Shown here: positions 51,867 through 61,586 of the stretch, piece after piece
How the letters are laid out: each line of letters begins with the position of its first letter
How positions within the stretch are numbered: the stretch's first letter is position 1
Made by a program: the position numbers and the translations under genes
NCBI RefSeq assembly: GCF_011064595.1
Contig: NZ_JAALJI010000010.1
Span: forward strand, 62,001 to 126,000
Length of the DNA stretch: 64,000 nt
Direction: 5' to 3'
Source: Paludisphaera soli
Lineage (GTDB): Bacteria > Planctomycetota > Planctomycetia > Isosphaerales > Isosphaeraceae
Notes under the pieces: model-generated
The model's database searches: none
What the model was told of the DNA's origin: nothing
The model's input: the letters and a program-made list of their open reading frames with translations, nothing else

Positions 51867-52532
51867 ATGGCCGACAAGAATTCCGACCTCCACGGCTTCG
51901 CCCCCGACAAGGCCGACGGCGCGCTGCTGCTCATCGACGTCGTCAACGGCTTCGACTTCCCCGACGCCGACAAGCTCCTCGCCCAGGCGCTCCCGATCGC
52001 CGGGCCGCTGGCGAAGCTGGCCGCCCGGGCCCGCGCGGCCGGCGTCCCGGTGATCTACGTGAACGACAACTTCGGCCGATGGCGGTCGGACTTCTCGACC
52101 CTCGTCCAGCACTGCCTGGAACCGGACGCGCCCGGTCGGGAGTTCGTCGCCCGCCTCACGCCCGAGGAGTCGGACTACATCGTCATCAAGCCCAAGCATT
52201 CCGGGTTCTTCTCGACGACCCTGGGGACGCTGCTCGAATACCTGGGGACGAAGACCTTGATCCTCGCCGGCGTGACCACCGACATCTGCGTCCTCTTCAC
52301 GGCCAACGACGCCTACATGCGCGACTACGGCCTGATCATCCCCGAGGACTGCACAGCCGCCGTCGAGGGGGGGGACTCGCGCAACGCCCTGAAGTTGATG
52401 GAGCGCGTGCTCAAGGCCGACGTCCGGCCCTCGACCGAGATCGACCTGGCGGCCCTGGCGAGGGCCACCCAGGATCCGGCCCCGCCCCGCCGGGACGGGA
52501 ATTCCGAGCCCGCAACGCCCCCGAAAGGCTAG
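51867..52532 (+). CDS. Isochorismatase-family cysteine hydrolase
   Basis: The 221-residue cytosolic enzyme has the family triad: Asp24 in LLLIDVVNGFD, Lys108 in IKPKHSGF, and Cys141 in GVTTDICV, with the cis-peptide-containing GVTTD motif. Relatives hydrolyse amides such as nicotinamide, biuret or isochorismate. AGGAA about eight bases upstream supports the ATG at 51867. The C-terminal ~25 residues are a proline-rich tail outside the core. The TPR gene follows after 50 nt. Confidence 0.9.
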   Translation: MADKNSDLHGFAPDKADGALLLIDVVNGFDFPDADKLLAQALPIAGPLAKLAARARAAGVPVIYVNDNFGRWRSDFSTLVQHCLEPDAPGREFVARLTPEESDYIVIKPKHSGFFSTTLGTLLEYLGTKTLILAGVTTDICVLFTANDAYMRDYGLIIPEDCTAAVEGGDSRNALKLMERVLKADVRPSTEIDLAALARATQDPAPPRRDGNSEPATPPKG

Positions 52533-52582
52533 AATCGGTTCGGGGCCGGTCGGGATCGACGCGCGAATGCTGGGGCCGAGTC

Positions 52583-53326
52583 ATGAGCACACGTTTCGGG
52601 GTCGCAGCCGTCGTCCTGGCCCTCCTCTCGACGGCCCCGGCCCGCTCGCGGTCCGACGAGCCGGTCGCCAGGCCGGGGGTGGTCAGCGACTGGTCGTACT
52701 ACAACAACATGGCCTGGTCCGCCTTCGCGCGGGGGGACCTGGAGATCGCCGAGGTCCGATTCGGCAAGGCGATCGAGAAGATCCGCCCCTACCCGAAGGC
52801 GCACGGCCGCCTCCTGACGCGGAGCTACCACGACCTCTCGCGGGTCCTCTGCGCCCAGGGCCGCTTCGCCGAGGCGGAGCCGCTGGCGAAGTGGGTCGTC
52901 GAGGCCCGCCAGGCGGATCCGAAGACCCGCGACGACGCCCTGTTCGACAGCTATTACCTCCTGGCCGTGATCGAGCGCTCGCTGCGGAAGGAGGCCGAGG
53001 CCCTCCCCCTGCTCGTTCGCGCGATCGCGATCGAAGAGAAGAACGTGAGCCTGTCCGACCCACGCCTCGCGCTGACGATCAAGGAGCTGGCCGACCTGGA
53101 GACGAAGCTGGGCTCCTACGCGGAGGCCGACGCGAACTACCGCCGGGCGATCCGCATCCACGAGTACGCCGAGACCCCCACCCCCGACCTGGCCGACGCC
53201 CTGGAGGGCCGCGCCGCCGCGCTCGACAAGCTCGGCCGGGCGGACGAGGCCCGGGCCTGCGAGGCGAGGGCCAAGGAGGTCCGAGAGCGAGCGGCCGCGG
53301 CGGCGGTCAGGCCAGGATCTCGTTGA
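52583..53326 (+). CDS. Exported TPR-repeat protein
   Basis: The 247-residue protein has a signal peptide (residues 1-24, MSTRFGVAAVVLALLSTAPARS) and then an all-helical tetratricopeptide array (about 35-235). Repeats such as YYNNMAWSAFARGDLEIAEVRFGKAI and ADANYRRAIRIHEYA follow the 34-residue pattern, giving about five repeats. It is likely a periplasmic scaffold. Its last 20 bases overlap the end of the convergent DUF1501 gene. Confidence 0.83.
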   Translation: MSTRFGVAAVVLALLSTAPARSRSDEPVARPGVVSDWSYYNNMAWSAFARGDLEIAEVRFGKAIEKIRPYPKAHGRLLTRSYHDLSRVLCAQGRFAEAEPLAKWVVEARQADPKTRDDALFDSYYLLAVIERSLRKEAEALPLLVRAIAIEEKNVSLSDPRLALTIKELADLETKLGSYAEADANYRRAIRIHEYAETPTPDLADALEGRAAALDKLGRADEARACEARAKEVRERAAAAAVRPGSR

Positions 53327-54743
53327 CCACCCGGCCGTGGACGTCCGTCAGCCGGAAGTCGCGGCCCTGGAAGCGGTAGTTCAACCTGGTGTGGTCGAAG
53401 CCCAGCAGGTGCAGGATGGTCGCGTTCAGGTCGTGGACGTGGACCTTGTCTCGCGCGACGCTGAAGCCCAGGTCATCGGTCTCGCCGTGGCTGATCCCCG
53501 GCTTCAATCCGCCCCCGGCCATCCACATGGTGAAGGCGTTGGGGTGATGGTCGCGGCCGTCCGAGCCCCCCTGCACCATCGGCGTTCGGCCGAACTCGCC
53601 GCCCCAGACGACCAGCGTGTCCTCCAGCATCCCACGCTGCTTCAGGTCCTGGACGAGCGCGGCGCAGGCCTGGTCGGTCTCGCCGCAGTTGTTCTTGAGG
53701 TCGGCCGTGAGGTTGCCGTGCTGGTCCCAGGCCTCGTGGAAGATCTCCACGAACCGGACGCCGCGCTCCAGCAGGCGGCGGGCCAGGAGGCAGGTGCCGG
53801 CGAACGACCCCTTGCCGGGCTCGACGCCGTACATGTCCAGGACGTGCTGGGGCTCCCTGGAGAGGTCCATCACGTCCGGGGCCGACATCTGCATCTGGAA
53901 GGCGGTCTCGTACGAGTTGATCCGGGTGGCGATCTCGGGGTCTCCCATCACCTCCAGACGCTGGGCGTCGAGGCTGTGGATGGCGTCGAGCGAATCGCGC
54001 TGGACCTGGCGGTCGACCCCTTCGGGGTTGGAGAGGTAGAGGACCGGGTCGCCCCCTGTGCGGAACTGGACCCCCTGGTAGACGGTCGGCAGGAAGCCGC
54101 TCCCCCAGTTCGAGTTGCCGCCGCTGGGGCCCTTCTTGCCGGTGCTGAAGACGACGAAGCCCGGCAGGTCGTTCGCCTCCGAGCCCAGGCCGTAGCAGGT
54201 CCAGGCCCCGAGGCTCGGCCGGCCGAAGATCATCGAGCCGGTGCTCATCATGATCTGGCCGGGGGCGTGGTTGAACGCGTCGGTGGACATCCCCTTGACG
54301 ACCGTCACGTCGTCGACGACCCGGGCCAGGTGCGGCAGCAGCTCGGAAAGCTCCGTGCCCGACTGGCCGTGGCGGCCGAACTCGAACTTGGGGCCGAGCA
54401 GCTTAGCGTCGGGGTTGATGAACGCGGCGCGGTAGCCCTTGAGCAGCTCGGCCGGCGGCAGGGTGCCGTCGAACTTCGCGAGCTGGGGCTTGGAGTCAAA
54501 CATCTCCAGGTGAGACGGCCCGCCGGCCATGAACAGGAAGATGACGCGCTTCACCTTGGGAGGGAAATGCGGTGCCTTGACGGCCATCGGCCCGGAGGCC
54601 GTCGGCGACCCCGCGCGGGCGTCGGCCGCCAGCAGCTCGCGGAAGGCCATCGCGCCCAGGCCGACGCCGCACTGGCCGAGGAACCACCTTCGCGAGACGT
54701 CGAGCGGGTCGTGACCCCGGTGGAGACGATCCTGGCAATTCAT
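53307..54743 (-). CDS. DUF1501 protein, Tat-exported
   Basis: The 478-residue protein begins with a twin-arginine signal (SRRWFLGQCGVGLGAMAF) and belongs to the sulfatase/alkaline phosphatase-like DUF1501 family. Visible motifs are KRVIFLFMAGGPSHLEMFDSKP, HAPGQIMMSTGSMI, VWGGEFGRTPMVQGGSDGRDHH and a closing LLGFDHTRLNYRFQGRDFRLTDVHG. The family is almost specific to Planctomycetes and relatives and nearly always follows a PSD1 gene, as here (14 nt). The joint role is probably in extracytoplasmic degradation of complex glycans; direct activity is unproven. Confidence 0.92.
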   Translation of the reverse strand: MNCQDRLHRGHDPLDVSRRWFLGQCGVGLGAMAFRELLAADARAGSPTASGPMAVKAPHFPPKVKRVIFLFMAGGPSHLEMFDSKPQLAKFDGTLPPAELLKGYRAAFINPDAKLLGPKFEFGRHGQSGTELSELLPHLARVVDDVTVVKGMSTDAFNHAPGQIMMSTGSMIFGRPSLGAWTCYGLGSEANDLPGFVVFSTGKKGPSGGNSNWGSGFLPTVYQGVQFRTGGDPVLYLSNPEGVDRQVQRDSLDAIHSLDAQRLEVMGDPEIATRINSYETAFQMQMSAPDVMDLSREPQHVLDMYGVEPGKGSFAGTCLLARRLLERGVRFVEIFHEAWDQHGNLTADLKNNCGETDQACAALVQDLKQRGMLEDTLVVWGGEFGRTPMVQGGSDGRDHHPNAFTMWMAGGGLKPGISHGETDDLGFSVARDKVHVHDLNATILHLLGFDHTRLNYRFQGRDFRLTDVHGRVVNEILA

Positions 54744-54757
54744 GAGTGACCTCCCGC

Positions 54758-57700
54758 TTATTCCTTGGTGATCGTCTCGTCCAGGTTCAGCAGCACCCGA
54801 GCCACGACCGTCCAGCTCGCGTGCTCGGCGGCCGACTCGCCCGCAACGCCCGAGAGCTTGGCGGGGTCGGCCTCGCCCGACGCGAACCGTTCGGCCTGCT
54901 TGCGCAGCAAGGTCGACAGCACCTCCACCTCCTGCGCCGTCGGCTTCCGCGCCAGGCAGCGTCGGAAGGCGTAGACGAGCCGGTCGGCCTCGGTCGAGCC
55001 CCCTTCCTTGAGGACCAGCGTCGCCAGCGACCGGGCCGCGTCGAGGGCCATCGGCTCGTTCAACAGCGCGAGCGCCTGCAGCGGCGTGTTCGACCGGGCC
55101 CGGCGGACGCAGGCGAAATCGCCGTTGGGCGCGTCGAACGCCTGGAGCATCGGATATGGGATCGAGCGGTAGCGGAACGTGTAGAGGGCCCGGCGATATC
55201 GGGCGGAGCCGGCGGACTCGGGCCAGGCTTTCGGGCCGTAGCTCGACGGCGGCTGGAACAGGAAGGCCGGCGCGGGCGGGTTGACGCTCGGGCCGCCGAT
55301 CGTGGGATCGAGCAGCCCCCCCGCCGCCAGCATCACGTCGCGCACGACTTCCGCGTCGGCGCGGACCCGGGCCCCCCGCGCCAGCAGGCGGTTGAACGGG
55401 TCCTTGGCGAGCAGCTCGGGCGTCGCCCGCGAGGCCTGCCGGTAGGCGTTGGACTCGACGATCAGGCGGTGGAGCGTCTTCAGGCTCCAGCCCCGATCCA
55501 TGAACTCGACCGCCAGCCAGTCCAGCAGCTCGGGGTGCGAGGGGGTCTCGCACTGCGAGCCCAGGTCCTCGCTCGTCGAGGTGAGCCCGGTGCCGAAGTA
55601 AGACTGCCAGACGCGATTCACCGCCGCGCGGGCGGTGGTGGGCGCCTTGCGATCCACGAGCCATTCGGCGAAGGTCAGCCGCGTCGGCGCGGCCTCGGAG
55701 GTCGGCGGCGGGTTCAGGAAGGCGGGGAATCCGGGCTGCACGGGCTCGGCCGGCTTGAGGAAGTCGCCGCGCTCCAGGCGATGGGTCTCTCGGGGCCTCT
55801 CGCGAAGGACGAGCTGCGAAGCCCCTTCGGGATGCTGCTTCCAGAGGGCCTCGATCCGCTCGTTGGCCTCCGCCCACTCGGGGACTGTCGTGCGGAAGTG
55901 GCCGAAGACGGCGGCGGCCAGTACGGCCGTGCGGGCCTCGGGAGCGACCGCGAGGGCCTCGCGGACGGCGACCGGGATCGGGTCGGCCTGGGCGTCGGGC
56001 GCCTCGGCGACCGAGAATCGGAAACGGCCGAAGTTGTTGTTCTGGTTGTCGTCGCTGTTCCAGCCCCCGTGCCGCTGGGTGAGCTTGAAGGTCAGGACCA
56101 CGCCCGAGGGGAATGAGACGGGCTTGTCGAAGGTGAACACGGCCTTGCGAGGGACATTGCGGCGGCCTGGCCCGGCGTCGATCCCCCAGGCCGTCTCATC
56201 CTTGCGGTCGATCGCAAAGGCGATCGGGCCCGTCACGCGCCGACGCTTGCTCTTATCGTCGAAGATCGGCTCCAGCTCGGCTTCGGGCGGGTTCACGTCG
56301 GCGGTGGCCCAGGCGATCGCGACCTCTTTCCGCTCGTTCGGCTTGTCGGCGGGGGCGGCCTCGACGTGGAACTCGGTGAGGGCGAGCAGGCCCTTGGTCG
56401 AACGGCCCGGCCCGGAGAGCGGCAGGCTGGGGTCGTTGAGGAGTTCGAGCCGGACGGCCGAGACGCTCGCGACGGGCTGCAAGGCGGTGAACTGAGCCGT
56501 GTGGAGGGTCGGGGCGTAGCCGGAGGCCAGCAGCGAGCCGTCCTCCAGCAGCGTATGCTTCTGGCCGCTGCCGTTATTGGCGTCGACGTCGGTCCGCACG
56601 ACGCTCCAGCTCGGGCCCGGATCGCGGACCGACTCTTCCCAGGACCGCATCCGGTCGGCCCAGTCGGGATTTTCCTTGCGGAGGCCTTCCTCGATCGCGG
56701 CGACCCCCTTGAGGATCTCCTCGCGGCGATGCAGCTCCTCGGGCGTGTAGACCGCGACGGCGGCCTCGTCCACGCTGTTGAGGAAGGCGAACATCCGGTA
56801 GTAGTCCTCGTGCGTGATCGGGTCGTACTTGTGGGTGTGGCACTGGGCGCACTGGATCGTCAGGCCGAGCACGGCCTTGCCGACGGCGTCCATCCGATCG
56901 AACATCGCCTCGACCCGGAACTGCTCGGGGTCGACGCCCCCCTCCTCGTTGATCATCGAATTCCGCAGGAAGCCGGTCGCGACGACCTGGTCCTGCGTGG
57001 GGGATGGCAGCAGGTCGCCCGCGAGCTGCTCGACGATGAAGCGGTCGTACGGCAGGTCGCGATTGAACGCCCCGACGACCCAATCGCGGTAGAAATGGAC
57101 GAAGCGGGGCTTGTCCTTCTCGTACCCGTCGGAGTCGGCGTAGCGCGCGGCGTCGAGCCAGACGCGGCCCCAGCGCTCGCCGTAATGCGGCGAATCGAGC
57201 AGTCGGTCGACGAGCCGCTCGTACGCCCCCGGGCGGTCGTCGGCGAGGAACGCGTCGACCTCGGCGATCGTCGGCGGCAGCCCGATCAGGTCGAGGCTCA
57301 GTCGCCGGATCAAGGTGGGCCGGTCGGCCTCGGGCGACGGCGCGAGTCCCTCCCCGTCGAGCCGGTGCAGAATGAAGGCGTCGATCGGGTTGCGGACCCA
57401 CTCGGGCCGCGAGACCTGCGGAGTCTCGGGCCGCTCGGGGGGGAGGAAGGCCCAATGGCCCTCGTACTCGGCCCCTTCGGCGATCCAGGTCTCCAGGATC
57501 TTCGTCTCTTCGGGCGTGAGCGGCTTGCCGACCTTGGCCGGCGGCATCTTGGCGTCGGCGTCGTCGGTCGTCGCGCGGAGGATCAGTTCGCTGTTCTCGG
57601 CGTCGCCGGGGATGATGGCCGGGTCGCCGCTGGCGGCCGGCGACGTGGCGTCGTGGGCGGTGTCGAGCCGGAGCTTCCCCTTGCGCTGGGTGGCGTCCGG

Positions 57701-57901
57701 TCCGTGGCACTGGAAGCATTTATCTGACAGGATGGGCCGGACGTCGCGGTTGAACCGCACGGTCTTCCCCGAGGGGGAGGTTTCGCCGGCCCCCGCGCCG
57801 TCCGCGAGGAAGGCGGCCAGGACCGCCAGGGCGAGACGGCCGGCCCGCGGGAACGAACGGCTGCGGGCGACTTCCTCGACTGATCTTTCCCTCATCATCA
57901 T
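54758..57901 (-). CDS. PSD1 / planctomycete cytochrome c domain protein (DUF1549-DUF1553)
   Basis: The 1047-residue exported protein has a signal peptide (about residues 1-39). A PSCyt1 heme domain follows with CFQCH (Cys62, Cys65, His66). DUF1549 (PSCyt2, about 165-375), a middle discoidin/FA58C-like stretch and DUF1553 (PSD1, about 735-1000) complete it. Three tandem ATGs (57901, 57898, 57895) follow GAGG; the first is listed. It forms a two-gene unit with the DUF1501 gene, a pairing highly expanded in Planctomycetes. A role in secreted-polymer oxidation is inferred from context, not shown. Confidence 0.93.
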   Translation of the reverse strand: MMMRERSVEEVARSRSFPRAGRLALAVLAAFLADGAGAGETSPSGKTVRFNRDVRPILSDKCFQCHGPDATQRKGKLRLDTAHDATSPAASGDPAIIPGDAENSELILRATTDDADAKMPPAKVGKPLTPEETKILETWIAEGAEYEGHWAFLPPERPETPQVSRPEWVRNPIDAFILHRLDGEGLAPSPEADRPTLIRRLSLDLIGLPPTIAEVDAFLADDRPGAYERLVDRLLDSPHYGERWGRVWLDAARYADSDGYEKDKPRFVHFYRDWVVGAFNRDLPYDRFIVEQLAGDLLPSPTQDQVVATGFLRNSMINEEGGVDPEQFRVEAMFDRMDAVGKAVLGLTIQCAQCHTHKYDPITHEDYYRMFAFLNSVDEAAVAVYTPEELHRREEILKGVAAIEEGLRKENPDWADRMRSWEESVRDPGPSWSVVRTDVDANNGSGQKHTLLEDGSLLASGYAPTLHTAQFTALQPVASVSAVRLELLNDPSLPLSGPGRSTKGLLALTEFHVEAAPADKPNERKEVAIAWATADVNPPEAELEPIFDDKSKRRRVTGPIAFAIDRKDETAWGIDAGPGRRNVPRKAVFTFDKPVSFPSGVVLTFKLTQRHGGWNSDDNQNNNFGRFRFSVAEAPDAQADPIPVAVREALAVAPEARTAVLAAAVFGHFRTTVPEWAEANERIEALWKQHPEGASQLVLRERPRETHRLERGDFLKPAEPVQPGFPAFLNPPPTSEAAPTRLTFAEWLVDRKAPTTARAAVNRVWQSYFGTGLTSTSEDLGSQCETPSHPELLDWLAVEFMDRGWSLKTLHRLIVESNAYRQASRATPELLAKDPFNRLLARGARVRADAEVVRDVMLAAGGLLDPTIGGPSVNPPAPAFLFQPPSSYGPKAWPESAGSARYRRALYTFRYRSIPYPMLQAFDAPNGDFACVRRARSNTPLQALALLNEPMALDAARSLATLVLKEGGSTEADRLVYAFRRCLARKPTAQEVEVLSTLLRKQAERFASGEADPAKLSGVAGESAAEHASWTVVARVLLNLDETITKE

Positions 57902-58256
57902 CCGTCCTCGCCACGACCACGAACGGAGCAGAGCACGCATCGGCGGCATGAAGATCGGGCCGGCCGACCCCCACGATTGTACACGGTCGGCCCGCTCCTG
58001 GCACCGTCCCGGCCTTTCGGATTGCGTTCGCGAGGCTGATCCGGCGGATGGAAAGGATGCAGGCGCCTCGGTTTGGAGTGCTTCGGCCCCCCGTCCGCGC
58101 CGAATTCGCTCGGGATCGATCGGGAGCCGATCGAGCGGTTTCGGGCCGGTCCGAGGTTGCCGGGGTCCCCGGCTTTGCAGTAGAGTGGGCCGGCCCGCCC
58201 CCTCGTCCCAAGTTATGCATAGATGTCGTGTTAGCTCACGCCCGGGAGCCCCAGAC
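57902..58256. other. Divergent intergenic region, PSD1 and acyl-activating enzyme genes
   Basis: These 355 bases hold no supported gene. A -10-like TACAAT lies on the minus strand at 57976-57981, about 75 nt before the PSD1 start, without a good -35. TTATGCATAGAT near 58213-58224 is AT-rich and may include the plus-strand -10. No other structure was seen. Confidence 0.45.
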
Positions 58257-59936
58257 ATGAGCGGAAGCGATCGGACCGCCGCCTCTCCTACGACGAATCA
58301 GGGTAGCGGCGGCCACGGGATATTCAGGCCCCTGTCCCCCCTCCGCCCCGGCTGGCGTTCGCTCCTGCACGCGTTCGTGATCCGGGCGCGGAAGACCCCC
58401 TCCCGGATCGCGATCCAGGATAGCTTCGGGGCCAAGCTGACCTATTCCCAGACCCTCATGAAGGCCGCGGCGCTGAGCCGGGTGCTCTCCCGCGAGCTGG
58501 GCGACGAGGAGTTCGTCGGCCTGATGCTGCCGCCGATGGTCCCCTCGGCGGTCGCGAACCTGGCGCTGGGGTTCCTGGGGAAGGTCGCGGTCAACCTGAA
58601 CTACACGACGAACCAGGCAATGGTCGACTCGGCGGTGGCCCAGTGCGGCATCCGCCGGGTGATCACGTCGAGTCGGGTGCTGGAGAAGTGCCCGATCCGG
58701 CCCTCGGCCGACCTGCTGATGCTGGAGGACGTGCCGGCCAAGGTGCGGGCCTCCGACAAAGCGTTCGCGGCGCTGGTCGCCAAGGCCGTGCCGATCCCCG
58801 CCCTGGGCCGCTTCCTGCCCGGCCTCCGGACGCGCGGGCTGGACGACCTGGCGACGGTCATCTTCACGTCCGGGTCGACCGGCGATCCCAAGGGGGTGAT
58901 GCTCACCCACCGCAACATCCTCAGCAACGTGCTCCAGATCGACGAGCAGATCGAGTTGGCCGAGCGCGAGATGATCCTGGGCATCCTCCCCTTCTTCCAC
59001 TCGTTCGGCTACACGATCGGGATCTGGACGGCCCTGGTGCTGGGCAAGTCGGTGGTCTACCACGTCAACCCGCTCGACGCGCGGACGATCGGCAAGCTCT
59101 GCGAGGAGCATGACGTCACCCTGATCGCCGGCACCCCGTCGTTCACCCGGATGTACCTGAAGGCCTGCCGGGCCGACCAGTTCAAGGCCCTGAAGCACCT
59201 GCTCCTGGGCGCCGAGAAATTGAAGGACGAGACCTACCGCGAGATCAAGGCGACCCTGGGGATCGAGCCCATGCAGGGCTACGGCACGACCGAGCTGTCG
59301 CCGGTGGTGTCGGTCAACGTCCCGGCCGAGACGACGCTCCCCGACGGCCGCAAGCTCTACGCCAACAAGCCCGGCAGCGTGGGGCTCCCCGTCCCCGGCA
59401 CGGCCGTGAAGACCGTCGACCCCGAGACCGGGGAGGACCTGAAGTCGGGGGCGACCGGCCTGATCTGCGTGAAGGGCCCCCAGGTGATGCCGGGATACCT
59501 CCACAAGCCCGAGGCCACGGCCAAGGTGCTCAAGGACGGCTGGTACTCCACCGGCGACCTCGGGTTCGTCGACGACGACGGGTTCCTCACCATCACCGAC
59601 CGCTTGAGTCGGTTCTCGAAGATCGCCGGCGAGATGGTCCCCCACGTCGGCGTGGAGTCCGCGATCATGGCGGCGGCGGGCGTCGACGAGAATCAGGTGG
59701 CCGTCACCTCGATCCCCGACCCCAAGCACGGCGAACGGCTCTGCGTGCTGTATACCGAACTCGGCGGCGCGACCCCGGACGACGTGCACCACCGTCTGGT
59801 CGACGCCGGAGTTCCCCGGCTCTGGATCCCCTCCGTACGGGATTTCGTCCGGATCGACGAGATCCCCATCACCGGCACCGGGAAGATTGACCTCCGGGCC
59901 CTGCGGGACCTGGCGGTGAAGCAGCCGGTGGCCTGA
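58257..59936 (+). CDS. AMP-binding acyl-activating enzyme
   Basis: The 559-residue protein belongs to the adenylate-forming superfamily (fatty acyl-CoA/ACP synthetase type). Motifs: TVIFTSGSTGDPKGVMLTHRN (A3, about residues 203-223), YGTTELSP (A5), the YSTGDLGFVDDDGF stretch (A7/A8) and a C-terminal lysine in ITGTGKIDL (A10). It most resembles the ligase half of Aas-type 2-acylglycerophosphoethanolamine acyltransferases, but lacks the acyltransferase half, which is normally fused or adjacent. The substrate is inferred to be a long-chain fatty acid. The ATG at 58257 has GGGAG 11 bases upstream. A hairpin terminator follows. Confidence 0.9.
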   Translation: MSGSDRTAASPTTNQGSGGHGIFRPLSPLRPGWRSLLHAFVIRARKTPSRIAIQDSFGAKLTYSQTLMKAAALSRVLSRELGDEEFVGLMLPPMVPSAVANLALGFLGKVAVNLNYTTNQAMVDSAVAQCGIRRVITSSRVLEKCPIRPSADLLMLEDVPAKVRASDKAFAALVAKAVPIPALGRFLPGLRTRGLDDLATVIFTSGSTGDPKGVMLTHRNILSNVLQIDEQIELAEREMILGILPFFHSFGYTIGIWTALVLGKSVVYHVNPLDARTIGKLCEEHDVTLIAGTPSFTRMYLKACRADQFKALKHLLLGAEKLKDETYREIKATLGIEPMQGYGTTELSPVVSVNVPAETTLPDGRKLYANKPGSVGLPVPGTAVKTVDPETGEDLKSGATGLICVKGPQVMPGYLHKPEATAKVLKDGWYSTGDLGFVDDDGFLTITDRLSRFSKIAGEMVPHVGVESAIMAAAGVDENQVAVTSIPDPKHGERLCVLYTELGGATPDDVHHRLVDAGVPRLWIPSVRDFVRIDEIPITGTGKIDLRALRDLAVKQPVA

Positions 59937-59946
59937 TCCCCGCCCT

Positions 59947-59971
59947 CCGCCGGCGCGGCGAGCGCCGGCGG
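59947..59971 (+). terminator. Intrinsic terminator after the acyl-activating gene
   Basis: CCGCCGGCGC (59947-59956) pairs perfectly with GCGCCGGCGG (59962-59971) around a GGCGA loop; the stem is followed by ATTCATTTC. It lies 10 nt after the stop. The T-rich tail TTCATTTC recurs in the terminator at 42732-42759. Confidence 0.7.
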
Positions 59972-60048
59972 ATTCATTTCCCGGCGCGATTTTGGTAGAA
60001 GAGGAACGAGGGGGACGAAGAGGCGGCCGGGAGGCGTCGGAGATCCGC

Positions 60049-61386
60049 ATGGACCTGCTGCTGCGCGTGACGTCCGGTCCTCACATCGGCGAGGAGCAGC
60101 GGATCGATCAGCGCGACGATTTCGTCGTCGGCCGCTCCTCGCGCGCCTCCTTCCCCATGGTGCGGGACCTCCTGCTCTCGCGCGACCACTTCCGGATCGA
60201 GAAGCGGAACTTCGCCTACCACCTGATCGACCTGGGGAGCACGAACGGCACCAAGGTCAACGGCCTCCGCGTCGAGCGCGTGCCGCTCCGCGAAGGAGAC
60301 GTGATCACGGCCGGGCAAAGCTCGTTCGAGGTCCTGGTGTTCGGATCCCACGCCGGGGGGCCGCCCGCCGCCGTCTGCGCCGGCTGCGGGGCCCGCATCC
60401 TCCCCCCGGCCCCCGGCGATTCCCAATCCGGAGAGAAGACCGGCGTCCTCGCCCCCGAGGGGACGGCGGCCGTCGACGCCCGGCTCTGCGACGCATGCCG
60501 CGCCAAGCGTGGGCAATTCCCCGAGACCGATCCCGACTACCTGATCGAGGAGCTGATCGGCGAGGGGGGCATGGGCGAGGTCTACCGCGCCGTGCACCTC
60601 TCCGCCAACCGCCGCGTGGCCATCAAGATGATGCGCGCCAGCGCCACGGCCGACGACAAGGCCTTCGGCTACTTCCAGCGCGAGATCCGGGTCCTGAAGG
60701 ACCTGCTTACCCCCGGCGGCAAGGGTCATCCCGGCATTGTGGAGTTCTACGACCTCTTCGAGGTTGACGGGCACTACCAGCTCATCATGGAGTTCGTGGA
60801 CGGCAAGAACGCCCTGGAGTGGGCGCGGCAGTTCCAGCCCCTGCCCGTCCCCACGGTCGCCCAGATCGGCCGCCAGCTCCTCTCGGCCCTCGCCTACGCC
60901 CACGGCAAGGGCTACGTGCACCGCGACGTCAAGCCGTCCAACCTCCTGGTGATGGGTCCGGTGCACCGCCCTCGCGTGAAGCTCTCGGACTTCGGGCTCG
61001 CCAAGAGCTTCGTCGAGGGCAACCTGTTCTCGACGATGACCCGGCAGGGGGACGTCGGCGGCTCGACCGGATTCCTCTCCCCGGACCACATCCGCGAGTT
61101 CCGCCACGTCAAGGAGCCGGCCGACATCTACAGCGCCGGGGCCACCCTGTACTATCTCCTGACGAACGAGTACCCCTATTACGGCTTCAACCCCCGTCAG
61201 GCCAACTCGTACGAGTTGATCCTGGAGTCTCCCCCCATCCCCCTCCGCGCGTTCCGGCCGGACGCCCCCGAGGAGTTGGAGCGGATCCTCCAGAAAGCCC
61301 TCCAGAAGCAGCCCCGCGCCCGCTGGAAGTCGGCCCAGGCGATGAGCGACGCCCTGCAGGAGTTGCTGCTGATCACCCAGGCCTGA
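60049..61386 (+). CDS. FHA - zinc ribbon - Ser/Thr protein kinase
   Basis: The 445-residue cytosolic signalling protein has an N-terminal FHA phosphopeptide-binding domain (about residues 1-95; LLSRDHF and DLGSTNGTKVNG). A CxxC...CxxC zinc ribbon follows (Cys110, Cys113, Cys147, Cys150). A Hanks-type kinase domain (about 165-440) has the glycine loop GEGGMGEV, Lys193, HRDVKPSN (His291-Arg-Asp) and DFGLA (from Asp314), so it should be catalytically active. The absence of a transmembrane segment separates it from PASTA-type kinases. The start follows GGAG at six bases. An upstream in-frame ATG-like extension was ruled out. Confidence 0.93.
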   Translation: MDLLLRVTSGPHIGEEQRIDQRDDFVVGRSSRASFPMVRDLLLSRDHFRIEKRNFAYHLIDLGSTNGTKVNGLRVERVPLREGDVITAGQSSFEVLVFGSHAGGPPAAVCAGCGARILPPAPGDSQSGEKTGVLAPEGTAAVDARLCDACRAKRGQFPETDPDYLIEELIGEGGMGEVYRAVHLSANRRVAIKMMRASATADDKAFGYFQREIRVLKDLLTPGGKGHPGIVEFYDLFEVDGHYQLIMEFVDGKNALEWARQFQPLPVPTVAQIGRQLLSALAYAHGKGYVHRDVKPSNLLVMGPVHRPRVKLSDFGLAKSFVEGNLFSTMTRQGDVGGSTGFLSPDHIREFRHVKEPADIYSAGATLYYLLTNEYPYYGFNPRQANSYELILESPPIPLRAFRPDAPEELERILQKALQKQPRARWKSAQAMSDALQELLLITQA

Positions 61387-61586
61387 TCGCGGCCGCCGCC
61401 GGATCGGGCGCCCTCCCAGCCGGCGCGGCCCGAGACATCGGTCCGCCGACGCCGCACATCGCTCTCGTTTTGCGTCGGGGCCATCGTGTAAGATGAAAGA
61501 ATGGCGAAGCGGGGGGGCTCGACGGCCGCCGCGCTGCCATCTCGTCGGTTCGTGCGACGTCGGCATCCTGGCGCGAGGGAAGTGAT

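Noticed and set aside
54746-56116. Plus-strand frame opposite the PSD1 gene
   Set aside because: Antisense shadow; the PSD1 and DUF1553 motifs on the minus strand are clear.
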